Shown here: one piece after another, positions 47,312-62,159 of the stretch
Layout of the letters: each line of letters opens with the position of its first letter
Position numbering within the stretch: the first letter of the stretch is position 1
NCBI GenBank assembly: GCA_019614645.1
Contig: JABWDB010000001.1
Span: 11,697,501 to 11,761,500, forward strand
Reading direction: 5' to 3'
DNA length: 64,000 nucleotides
Source of the DNA: Stratiolaelaps scimitus
Lineage: Eukaryota > Arthropoda > Arachnida > Mesostigmata > Laelapidae
Translations under genes and position numbers: made by a program
Notes under the pieces: generated by a model
The model's input: the letters and a program-made list of their open reading frames with translations, nothing else
Databases searched by the model: none
What the model was told of the DNA's origin: nothing

Positions 47312-50300
47312 CTAGTGATGTAAATATGTTTGACGATGATGTTGCATCTGCACCGGCTGATGGGTCACATGCGTTGCGCTATGATGATTATGAATAGGAA
47401 TGAGATGGCTCGTAGTCCACGGTTGACCCCCGGCAACCTGCATCTGCACACCGACTCCTGCTCCGGAAGCTGTGGAATAGCCCGCTACCACGGCCGGATG
47501 TGCCAGGGCCGCGGGAACGCCAGCCGCGGTATGGCCTGTAACAACGGCCTGAGGAACGACTGCGACAGGACCGCCACCTACCGATACTTGACTGCCGGCT
47601 AAGGCCACCTGACCTGTTACGGCTGCTACTGGGCCGGCTACTGCGATCTGGCTAGTTACAGCAACCTGATTCGTCAAGGCGACAGGGTTGGCTGATACTG
47701 CCACCGGGTTCGTCACGGCGATGGTGCTAGCAATCGGTAACACTGCGTTGCTAGCCACGGGCGTCGCGGTTGCTATCATTGTGTGTCCAACAGCCTGACC
47801 TACGGCCTGACTAACGGCCTGATTTACGGCCAGCCCCACAGCTAGCTGTGTAGGTATCTGTCGGGGTTCTTCGAGTCGACACGTGCTGAGCATCGTCGGC
47901 GTTTGCCGATCAGACGCCTCTTGCTCCCTGACGGGTGGCTCGACAAGCAGCCGAATCGCTTCCTTTAACCTGCCCAAGGCTAATCTCCCGTTTGCGACCA
48001 GCTGCTTCGAGCCTGCGTGGGCGTGAACGCCTTGCGACGCCCTGGCGTCTGCTAAAAGCGCACAAGCTTCGGTCAGCGTTCGCTGAATGTCATCCGCGGC
48101 TGCCGGCCCCCTCAGTTCCATGCCCAGGACACTGCTCGCATGCAATTCGGCGTCACGCAGCCGATCGAGATCTCTGCGCAGCGGATCCTGCTGTAGGGCA
48201 GCAGCGCACGCGTCGACTTCTTCGGAAAGATCGACGCTTTTCGAACTTCTCGCATCACTGCCATCGGCACCACCAGAAGATGCCGTTGAGGCTGGCCGAT
48301 CATGCCCGCCATTGCCAGACGTTGGTGTTAACTCCGTCGATGTTATGGCACGATTTCCCGTTGACATGGTCCTCGATTGGTCGTGCGTCGATGCCGATGT
48401 GGAGTCGTCGGCTGCGGCCAGCGCTAACGTCACGGGGTCCACCAGCTGCGTATGCCCCAGCCCCATGGCACGACGCCAGGCCTCGCGTGCTACCGAATAA
48501 CAGCATCTCGATCGAGCTGAGCCAGACGCATCCACAAGCACCCTAGCACGAATACGACCAGTGTAACGGCGTAACTCCGAGAAGGCCGCCTAGGACAAAA
48601 CCCAAGTATTAAAAAAGTGCAGAGTTGAATCGCAAAATGTTTAGAGATAGGTTATAGATGATACAATATAACTTTAAACAAAACGCTCTAGACTATCACG
48701 GATATATTGATGCGGAGAGGGTTTAGCTCCACAAAATGAAATTTAGCAATGTATAAGTAGATTCTACATGTTATTATTATACATACGAGAAGGCTGGATT
48801 CATCTGAGGCAGTAGAGATGATATGAACTAGCGTGAGTTTGTTCGGATTGCTATTGTATCGTTGGTTGTTGTTGTTAAGAACGCTGCTGCTGCTGCTGTT
48901 GGGGTGACCACGGAAGGGCGCATCCATGTCGTCAGGCGGCGAATTCAAAAGCAGTGCCACCGTGGTTAATTTAATGCCCTCCGAAAGTGACTCAATAGAC
49001 AGCGAGTGTTTTTCGGTCAAACGGCTCAACAGCCGAACCTGCAATTACAGAAGTCACAGAGAACGATTATAGCGGTAGAAACGTAATAATACCGCTGTAT
49101 ATGTAATAATGGCCTCCCTTGCCGTTAATAAAGGAGTGTCTGTATTTTATAGTATAATATAAGGCCTAGATACCAAAATTATTCACAACGAAACTAAGAA
49201 AATTGTTTATCCTCCTCAAGATATTTCATGTACATTAGAAAGTATATTTGTTTTTTTTGTAAGTTAATTTCGTGTCTCAAAAAATGGCTAAAAATTACAT
49301 GCTAAAATGAAAATGGGGTGACGGACAACGGCTCCATAAGTAATTAATTAATTGACGTAATTCAACAAACCTGGTGTAAATCGCAGAACACAACGAGAAA
49401 GTCGTCACGCAGTAGTGAGGGGTGAACCTCGTTCATCTGATGGACGTCTTTGCACAGAATGACAGGACGTGACTCTGATTCGGCAATCGAAACCACGTGG
49501 CGACGGACACTAAATGGAGAAATAACGGAAAGCGCAAATTGTGCCATAAGCCTAATAACCATAGGTCATAACCAATCCGTTCATAACTTCGAAGTGGTTG
49601 ACACCAGCAGTAGACGACTGTCAACACACGAATTCGTGGATAAATCGATGAATTAAAATAAGTCATGACCAAGCGTCCAAGTCGAATGAGTGCTCGGGAG
49701 TTCGACTACTTCGCCGCTCTCGCTAATGAACACAGACGCAGAGGCAATTTTCTCGGAATTTGTTTCATGACAATAAGCAGAACGGGGACCAACGATATGA
49801 TGAGCATTATAATTTACCTATCATGGCTGGTTTCAGCCGATTATTAATTCAATAGGGTTTGTCAAAGTTACCTGTGCAGAAAGCAGGTGGCGGTTAGATT
49901 CCATTGAAGACAAGCGCTCGAGTGTTTCGAAGCGTAGCGTACGTCAACGCTATGATCATCGAGGTCTTCAATCGCCTTGATAAAGACCGAACACGCCAAC
50001 GGGTCGGCGGTAGTTGCCATCGGGCAGAATTCGCATTCGAGAAGACTTCAAACGAGTCGTGAAATTGTTCACAACAAACGAGAAATAACCGAGCTGGAAT
50101 TGTGGCGATCTTGTGGTCTTTATCATGCGTTCAGAGCTTTGTCTTAGCTACTCAGACGCTACTAACCTATCAACACACGAATGTTCCAGATGACAAATGT
50201 ATAACGAATGACTAACTTGGAAGAAGCTTATATATTAAATTTGTCCAACTCTTTCATGAGTTTCTAGATAGCTAGACGATCAACGTTCACACGTAACAAT

Positions 50301-53300
50301 TGTCCAATAATATCAGCCTACCGACACTCGACGTCGGGTCGCCTCGGACAGGCCCACATCGTAATCCGACTTCGATCTCTTATCTCTTCGCGTATTTTTA
50401 CGAGGGCGCGTCCACCCTCGCCTTCTTGTTGCGTCCGCCATATTTGCACATCTACGAAATAAAACGAAGATCCACTTGAAAAATATATACTTGTACTCGA
50501 TGCAGTATTTTTGTAGCTCCTTTTGCGTTTTTAGGGCAAGTGATTTTATAATATCTTCACATGTATATATATATATATGTTTTACGAGAACTTGGAACGA
50601 GTTGTAAAACTGCGGTGTGATCAGTAAATCGCAATCTTAATCTGTGTAATGAAATACTTGGAGAACAAACCTTTCATGCTGGTAAAACGAAGCCTTCCAA
50701 GAAAGCCGTGAAAATCGAGGTGGTTTTCAACCTCGGAATCTAGAGCACGCATCACCACACCACACTCACCGCACCTGAAGAAGATATAGAAGTAGCATTA
50801 AAATTAGAAATAAAAAACAATTAGCACGTTACTTAAATTACTACCCACCAATCAACCCCCCCCCCTACCCCTAGCTACCTTGCTGAGTTGCAATCGACGA
50901 GAGGCTGTTTGTGTGCTACCCGAAGATGACGAACAAGGTTAGCCCAAGCCCAAAATGTTTGTGAACATTCTCCGCACCGATGAGGCTCTTCGCGAACACT
51001 GCAATTGCGTTTGACACGAAAACAGAACGAGACATATGTGATAGCGAAAAGAGCCATTGTACATAACGGCCGATACATGAAATGCACACACTCATCATTA
51101 CAAAGTAGTGTACGGTATATGACGACGTCGGCGGCTGCCCCAACGCAGCGGCGTCATCTCAGAAAATGAGAGGAGGCACCTTCCCGCCAACGGTCGGCGA
51201 ACCCGATCATGAGAATAAACAAAAGGTATATATATAATATTTTGAAGTCAGTAAGTTTACTGTGTTTTCTCTCCATATGTAGTGGTCCAGACACCCCCTC
51301 TCCACGGCCACTCCATAACACAAGGGACAATTAACCCAGTATTAACTGCCATCAATGTATGGGCGGCCCGAAGTCCGTCAATCATACGTATAGTAGCGTA
51401 GACATAAAATTACGGAAATGCCTACGCTGCCACCGAGTTGCCCGTATCGATGATTGGCTTTGTTTCGTCCGGCTCCCCCGGTTCCTGAAGTGGATCTGGG
51501 CTTTCGGGTATAAAATCATCGCCGGCATCTTCTTCTTCATCGTCTTCGTTGACGATGTCGCCCCCAGGCAAGGTGCGGCGACCACGACCCCGGCCAGGCC
51601 CTTTGCTCGTTCGCCTTCGTTTCTTGCGTGGCTTCCGAGGTTTAATAGCGTCGACAGGCAAGGTCCGCTGCACCTCTGGAATAAGGCCGATAGCTGACTC
51701 CAACGATTTCTGAGAGATAGACAATCGAAAGTTGTAGTTGTTATTATTTTAGATATTGATGCGAACGAATTCTACAGATGAACCCAGTGTTGAGAATAAC
51801 CAATGAATTCGTCTAGTTGACCAGTTATCAAACTTAGCTGACCAGAGAGCTGTCCTCCACATTTGCGCTGGTCGATAAACCGTTACATAAGGACTCGAGT
51901 GTCTCCATAATGTTCAGCACCTACAAAAGAACATCATAAAAGTAGTATTACGTTTTGTATTGTGTCGTCTGCACCAGCTGCCAGTTTACTTCGCCTTCTA
52001 ACGACCACTACGAGGAGGCACACAAATAGTCCTTGTGTCATACGTAAGATCTTTCAAGTCGACGCGATGAACCTATAACAGATTTAACGTCGACTCGATT
52101 GTGTCTCATTGAGTACACCCTACCTCCGAGAGTTGTTTTCCCCATCGTGGAATCTTCTCGCCGTCAACTGGAGATCTGCGGATATTGACGGCAGCCTTCT
52201 TCATTTCTTTTTGTCGTTCTTCGCTATCTTGACCGCAAAGCTCAGGGAACTAAAAACGAAATACATGGACAGTCGACTTGAGACCAACATAGGCACACGT
52301 AGCATCTAACGAAACAGTTTATGTATGTCCTTGAACTAGATGTGAGCAAACGTCGGTAAAAGGTTCTGCTAATACGTTGACGTACCAGCGTGCGTCATTT
52401 TCTAATAGAACATTCACTCACAGTCCCGTTCAAATGACCTTATATATATATGTATATAAGGACAAGTGGCCAATCCTATATATATTATATATATATATAT
52501 ATATAGGATTGGCCACTTGTCATGACCATTATGGAACTGTATACTAGAAGCAGAAGAAAACAGTATAGAAGCGTGTTTCCCACCTCTCGAAGTACTTCAG
52601 CTGCTGTACGGGTGCCATCGTACAGTCTCAGGCGTTTACGTAACTTCTCGCGAATCCTTCGCTTGTTGAGATCGGCTTCAGAATTGTCGTGTCGATGAAA
52701 TGTTCCACAACGCCGCAGCACTAACATCGTGTCCTGTCAATGCATTAACCAAGATCAAGAACAAAAAGCATCCGTGTGTTTTATCAGTAAGCGTCCAGGC
52801 AGCTCAACGTCGATGTTGAAGCTCATTGACACAATACACATCTGCCTATTAACGACCAAGTGTATCTCGTAGTATGAGGAATGCACACATCCGTTTCTCA
52901 GTACTAGTGCCAATTTTGAACGAATAGCCCTACTATTCCATACGATAAGATAACCTTACCATATCAGCTGTTAGGGTGACTCGACAACCATGATGAGCAC
53001 AAGCAAAGCGCCGTCGATTTGTGTCCTTATCTTCAGAACGAGCGTACATTAGATAGGGGCCAGTGCCCCGAGATCCATCTGGTTTCTGGAAGGGGCCCCG
53101 TGGATCGAGCCATGCCACGGCGTCGCCTCTGTAAATATGATGAAACACATAAGATGAACAATGCCTGACACCTATCATCGAATCATTGACGGAAAGGCGT
53201 CGAAGTGGTTCTGCAAGGCCAACATTAAGTCTGCATCACTACGACGAAAAAAACGACCAGCTGGGAAGTTAAATATAGACCAAAGTCGAAGTAAATATAG

Positions 53301-56300
53301 AATGTGAACTACATGGGATGAAGAGGAACATACATCGCTTGCCTTGTATTCCTATGCAGTAGTAATTAAAGATATACAATATCTTCAATTGCTGGTTATT
53401 GTGGTAACTATATATGGTAGATGTACAGTTACAGGTAGAATTCAAAAATTGAATTCTTTCATGTTAGAAATGTGCATTGTAGCCCATTCGCCTCACCTAA
53501 GACTCGGCACAGGTTGCAGCTTGATGCCCGTCTTCTCCTGATGCTTCACAACGAATACGCCACATTTTAGCGCCGGTGGTAGAGGTGGCACCCGGACCTT
53601 GACCGGAGTGCTTTTTTCGTCTGATCCTGCATCAAATATCAAGATGAACAACGAAGTCCGACAAATTGTATAACTATATATGGTAGATGATCAATAAACA
53701 AAGTACTTTTCAGTTCATGGGATAAATAATAATGATGATGATTATTATTATTCGCATATGACGTACGAAGCTGGAATCGGAGACCCCCACGCTTCCATGT
53801 CACAAGGATAACTCCTATAGGGCTTTCGTTTTGATCGAATTCAAGGTGAGAATATTTGGAGTGTAAGGTCTCAATCTCTGCAATATTCACTGAGGTACAC
53901 CGTGTCGATCTATAAAGAAAAACAAAACTACCTTCTGTCCCGGCTACGGTCTTCTCCACGCTAACTGTATAACTGGTCGGAAGGAGCGTTGGTGTACTTT
54001 GACTGGCCGAGCCTTCCTGTATCTCGACATCACCGTTCGACGATATCGTAGCGAAGTCACGTCGCTGAGCGTGCGCGTGTGTGTTGCGAAGTTTCGAAGA
54101 ACGATCAACAGTTGTAACAAATGAGAACAACTTGCTGTTAGTCAAAGGCGGAAGAGTGACTCGATTACTTATCAGAACAATGAAGAGTGATCAGTTCCAT
54201 GTGGGTGGCGATTTGAACCAGGTAAACATGTATCAAAAGGAAAAAAAAACGATTCTTTCACACGTTTCACTTCATTCGCTTATCCGACTCGATCATTTAA
54301 CATATAGTGGTTTAGTAGGAACGAACCATTTGAAGATTGAGAAATGAGGGACGACTGATCGGCAAATGTCCGTCATCCGAAACCGGAGCATGAATCTGCA
54401 TCATCTTAGCAATCACATCAGGCACCTCCGCCGGCTAAACAGCGCCAGTAATTAATAGAGATACACTTTAGTAGAGAAAATAGTAGTAGTAGTAATTATA
54501 GATAAGCGGGACTTCTTATGGGGTAGAAATGACAACACTTCCAGGATTAAAAATAATCATTGTATAATTGTACGGGCAAAGAGAAGCTTTTCCCCCCTCA
54601 ATTGAAAATAGAGACCCATCTGAACAGCTGGGTTGAAATACAAAAGAGGGGTATCGTGTTCATAATAACTACTTGGGCACAAGTGTAAATGCCAGATCGA
54701 TTCACTATTCACCTTATATGTAAAGATTATGTTCCGTACCTGGTCATTATATTCAGTAGATGTAGATGAAGCTTCTTGTTTTATCCGGTTCAGCTGGATT
54801 GCACGAGCACCAGGCAGGCCTGACCTCAAAGTTCCTCTAGCAACTGCTTCAAGGGGATGCCAAAAATAAAAAAAAATATTGAAAGCTGACTGCCCAAAAG
54901 CACCTGCGTTAAGATTGGTGAAATAAATGAACCTTCTTGAACTCACTGTCACATAACATAAACATTAATGAATAGAGTAAGAAACCCCTGAGGCCCCCAA
55001 CAATCGCTGACGAGCAGCCATGAATGAGTTTCTCCACATTGTGAGATTCATTCCAAATAAGTTCGGGCACAGAGCTGACATGACCTTGGTACGAGCTCTA
55101 TTTTTGTATAGCCTAAATTGGATTAATTAAAGAAAACTTAGCCTCGTTTAGCCCTTTACACAACGCAGCACCACCAATCACCTCTCATTCAAAAATCTGA
55201 TGACCTATTTAATGGGTGATCGACTAAGCGGGCCCAGAACACCGGAAGTACAGCAAATAAACACAACAGCATGTAATTGTACTTGCCTCGTTTAGGGGGC
55301 GTCGTTGGGGGTTGTGACATGAGCAGTTTATCACGTTCGGCTGGCGTCATTCGGGGAACACTCTGTTTATACGACGGCCTTCGAGCTGGCAAGTAACCTC
55401 GTACTGCAGGTGGAACAACTTTCTTGGCACCTACTGAGCTGACTCTCACCACAGAAGGGCCACCCGGTCGACCTATGAATCAATACCGCCATTAATAACA
55501 ATATAACAGGCGCACACGTAAACATTAGTATTTCTCTATAATTGCTGGTGTGACTCACACAGAGAATGTCAATACAGTACAATTTGATGCAGCAGTCACC
55601 GGTGTTGTTTTCATATTTTGCAGGCATCTTGGGTATGTATTTATTTACTGACAGTTATACGAAAACAAAAAAAGATTGGCGCGATTGACGTGTCTATATA
55701 TGCTCTTGTGTTCGCGTACACTATTGTATACGACTGATCGTCGTACACAATGCATATATGACTTACTCCGCAAGTACTCACCAAGGATAGCCGGCGCCCC
55801 GCCAGCGGGATTTGTCGAGGGCCGGAACCGATTGGAAGTGAGCGATGACGACTGCAAAAGTGTCACTTTGCTCTGCTGGGGAGTCACCGGCTCAGCCTTC
55901 GCGCCACACATAAGGAACGCGTGCTGAAATGAAGTCATCCGCCTCCTTTTTGGTGCAGGTGCTGTAAACCAGGAATAAGGCTAATATTACAATTATTATT
56001 TCTCAAGTGAAGCGTCGTCTATTCTTAATAAACTTCAACTGTCATTCGACAAATTCATGTATTTTCATTGCACGAGATGACGTAACCAAATATTTCACGG
56101 TTATGGAAGTGTATAGAGTGACAGAATAGTGACGATATGCCAATATTTCACGAAGCCATTTCCAAGATTTGCTACCCTATTGTGGAACATGAAACGTTCA
56201 AGTAGTTTTAATTCTGTAATAACCGTTTACCTGTGGGACTGGGTGAGACCATTATCGGGTTTGCCTGCACTTCAGACCGTTCTTTTTTCGTCCTGGTCGG

Positions 56301-57452
56301 CGTGACCGCTTTCACCTGTTCACCTCGCCATCCTCCAGTGACAACTGTTCGGGTCACTGTCGTTACTCGACCCGGACCACCGCTGGCTGATCGTAGCGGT
56401 GGCCGGCCCCTTGCTGCGCGCGGAGTCGCATCCGCTATTAAGTAATAAAGTTAATAAAATAAAAACACCTCCATTAACGGAAAACATTGAAAGCTAGATA
56501 AGTAGATTTAAAAAACGCTCTGACTAAGCAGGGCTTTGTTGAGTTTATCTTGCGAAACAATTTTTATCTTTGAATTGCCTTATCGTACCTTTGATAGTAA
56601 TAATATTACAATAATACCAGCACTGTTTAACTGTCGTAAATAAATGTCAGACATATACTTGTCTCTTCTGTATTCATCAACTTCGCTTCTGACTAACTAT
56701 CTGGGAACGACCAGTTATTACGTATGAACTCACCAACACAAAAACAGCGAGGTGTGACAGAAACTCGCACAGTTTCAATACGAATTTTTAAATGCCGCGC
56801 TTCTTGAATAATGCATTTAATGAGAACAAGCAAAACTAATTTTAAACGAACTGATAGAACTAACTCTGCAATCTGGTGTAGTTTTGTACATAGACTTCCG
56901 CTAACCAAAAAACTGCCTGAGCCGTTTCCAGGCCAAACATACTACACGTTATCTATTACAGTTCTCCGCGGTTTGACCTTACAAAATAACATAAATGCTT
57001 TTACGATACAATGATTGAATTAAAAAAAAATAGCAACCTTGCTTCGCAACAACGTTTGCTGAAGTGGCTCTTCTGATTGGAGGTAGACTTTTACTCTTCG
57101 AAGCTGTTACCGTACTCGGCCTGATAGAGACGGTCACTGTAGGTTTCGACACAACTTGTGGCGGGTTGCTGGTTCCTGCAACGTTGATGGGTTTCGACTG
57201 CACACATGACAAGGAGGCTTTCTTATTTTCACGGCTGGTTACTGCCACCGCTGTGCTAGTGGTAGTCACCGGTAGAGTGGGTTCGACTGAGCCCTCCGAA
57301 GTAGCATTCGGAAGCGCAGATGAATCTTCTGCACATGGTGGTACACTTTCTAACGTTGATGTGGCATTAACTGCTGTTTCAGCGCGGTCGCCTTTACCCG
57401 CGCCGATGTCATCTTCATGCGACGGAGGCTCTGGCCGAATCAGACCTGACAT
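47312..57452 (-). CDS. Nuclear FLYWCH/C2H2 multi-zinc-domain protein, 19 exons
   Basis: Nineteen exons join without a phase conflict into 1461 residues: 57452-57038, 56434-56231, 55961-55782, 55472-55287, 54843-54740, 54434-54327, 54064-53932, 53626-53497, 53128-52960, 52733-52584, 52249-52124, 51709-51426, 50998-50879, 50774-50671, 50451-50322, 50045-49872, 49509-49371, 49038-48787, 48589-47312. Visible parts: AT-hook-like RGRPP (147-151); FLYWCH-like C530-C535-H556-H558; basic/nuclear signal around 658-680 (KPRKPRKKRRR); acidic run DEEEDAGDD; C2H2 finger C738-C741-H754-H759; degenerate finger C771-C774-H788-H792; a further Cys/His segment at 805-895 ending VRYASKHS, like FAR1/CARF-type DNA-binding modules; Ala/Val/Gln-rich C-terminus. 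I infer DNA binding in chromatin or transcription; the orthologue is unknown to me. An in-frame TGA lies just upstream of the ATG. Exon 7's acceptor is the least certain. Confidence 0.82.
49113..49145 (+). repeat. Dispersed repeat family R2, copy 2
   Basis: The core CTTGCCGTTAATAAAGGAGT matches 38525-38554. It lies in the intron before exon 18 of the zinc-finger gene, on the opposite strand to the gene. Confidence 0.55.
51900..52035 (+). mobile_element. Weak LINE-like fragment in an intron
   Basis: The plus-strand reading HLQKNIIKVVLRFVLCRLHQ followed by LPVYFAF resembles the LQxR...RLxxLPV block near the end of CR1/Jockey reverse transcriptases. It lies in the intron between exons 11 and 12 of the minus-strand zinc-finger gene. 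The short length and the stops make this uncertain. Confidence 0.3.
52460..52521. repeat. Perfect hairpin with TA-rich core
   Basis: The arm GACAAGTGGCCAATCC (52461-52476) is followed by alternating TA sequence and then the exact reverse complement GGATTGGCCACTTGTC (about 52506-52521). The TA core can also pair, giving a potential hairpin of about 60 bases. It lies in the intron about 60 bases after the donor of exon 10. Confidence 0.85.
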
Positions 57453-58991
57453 ATTCGCGCCGTAGCACCATCAGCTCTCTTCTCTATGATTAACTAGAGC
57501 TGTTCTTCATATCAATCACAATACACCTAGTAAGAGAGAGTTCCGAAAGAAAAAAAAAACTCTTGTAGTACTCCATTGTGGTGGCTGTATAAAATGAATA
57601 GGTTATTAGAGGGAAGTTATATTCCCTCTGTCGAGCTCTTATGTCATGTTTGTATTATCTAAAATGCCACGCATAGATGTATTTCTGCACGGAGCGTGGT
57701 ATCGAATCTAACGGCACAGAAATTTCTTGCCATCACAAATCGTCGGTGAAGTTTAACCAATTGAGATAAACAAAACAGATATACTATCGTAATACTTCAT
57801 GGAAATTATTTATTTGAGCCAATGACAACGACAAGGCTGTCTATACAAACTTTACACTACCTCGCAGACGTTTGCTTTGGTACAAGTTTCTTTAGACGTG
57901 CTCTCGATGAGCACAGGCGCTCCTAGCTTCTTCCTTTGACCTAAGAATTCGGCGAAATTACATTTTTTAAATGCAATTCGCGAAATATCTTAGGCGTGTG
58001 TTAGAAGCTCATTTCGGTAATGCACTGTCCAAAACATTGCAGAGGATCGGCTATTGTAATGTCCTATAACGACTGGATATATCACTGTCTCTACGTTCGA
58101 CTTCACCAATTCGCGCACCAATGCTGCCGATGGTGTTGGTCAATAAAGCCAGACGACAGGCGTTTCTCAGCGACCCCGTTCGAAAGTGCTCCATAGGGCT
58201 CAGCTGTCTTGTGCCGCATGGCGTTGGCGCGCTGAAGTTGTGGAGCCAATACTTCATGTTTGTCTTGCGTCTCTATAAGGTAACGTCATTATTATTAAAT
58301 GGTAACGATACAGCAACTATGGCAAGTCAAATCAATCGTCCACCGTCATATTGTATGTTGATAGATTCCTAAATCTGTGTAAGACTTCTTTTTGGTGGTA
58401 TACAACCTTTTTCTAAAAAAGTCGTCTATGTGTTTTGTATTATGTAACCGAATCGGATGATGTAGTATTGAACCATTCGTTTTATTAGGGGTTCTTAATA
58501 TGTCAGTGTTTTGTTTATCCATTTGGTGTGATCTCATTAATGTATGCAATTAAGTTCTTCAATAAATATGATGGGTGTTTTTTTTAAATGGACAAGCGGC
58601 CTCGTGATTATTGTAGACTCTATTTTACTTTCTTTCTGGCCTAGAATTTACTTGACGCTTTAGAAACACATGCCGGTATAGTAGATCCCGTAAATCAACA
58701 TACTGTTATATAATATTAGATCATTCGGAGCTGTTGTTTGGTTGTTTCGTTTCGTAGCCTTGCTTTGCCTACAACGCCAAATATCTCTAAGGTCTCACAT
58801 CCGTTTTATTATGAATCTATTTGAGATAAAACAATTGGCTTGTCATTGCTCGTCTATCATCGCTTGTCGTCCCTCTACTAACTACAGAAAAAAACAACAA
58901 AGTACACGAAACATCTAGGGAAGAAGCACACGAACGCGGTTGTGTAAAGAACACACAATGCTTGCGACTTGTAGTTCTAGGAAAAGCAGCA
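57453..58991. promoter_or_regulatory. Divergent intergenic region between zinc-finger gene and OSGEP
   Basis: Start codons of the minus-strand zinc-finger gene (57452) and plus-strand OSGEP (58992) face away from each other across 1.54 kb, so both promoters should lie here. I see no clear TATA box at either start. Overlapping open frames at 58051-58372 have no domain. A TTCTTT-rich stretch and several homopolymer runs occur. Confidence 0.45.
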
Positions 58992-62059
<3,068 letters not shown>

Positions 62060-62149
62060 ACAACGGCTGCCCGGCTGAAATCTATGGATTATACATTTTT
62101 TGTATAAAATTACCTCAATGTTAGTTTACTTATAATGTTGCGAGGCCAG

Positions 62150-62155
62150 AATAAA
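62150..62155 (+). terminator. Poly(A) signal of OSGEP
   Basis: AATAAA about 90 bases downstream of the OSGEP stop codon. Confidence 0.75.
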
Positions 62156-62159
62156 AGTG

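Noticed and set aside
47935..48546. 203-codon plus-strand open frame
   Set aside because: Antisense to the last exon of the zinc-finger gene, whose frame is supported by splice phase. The plus frame has no domain.
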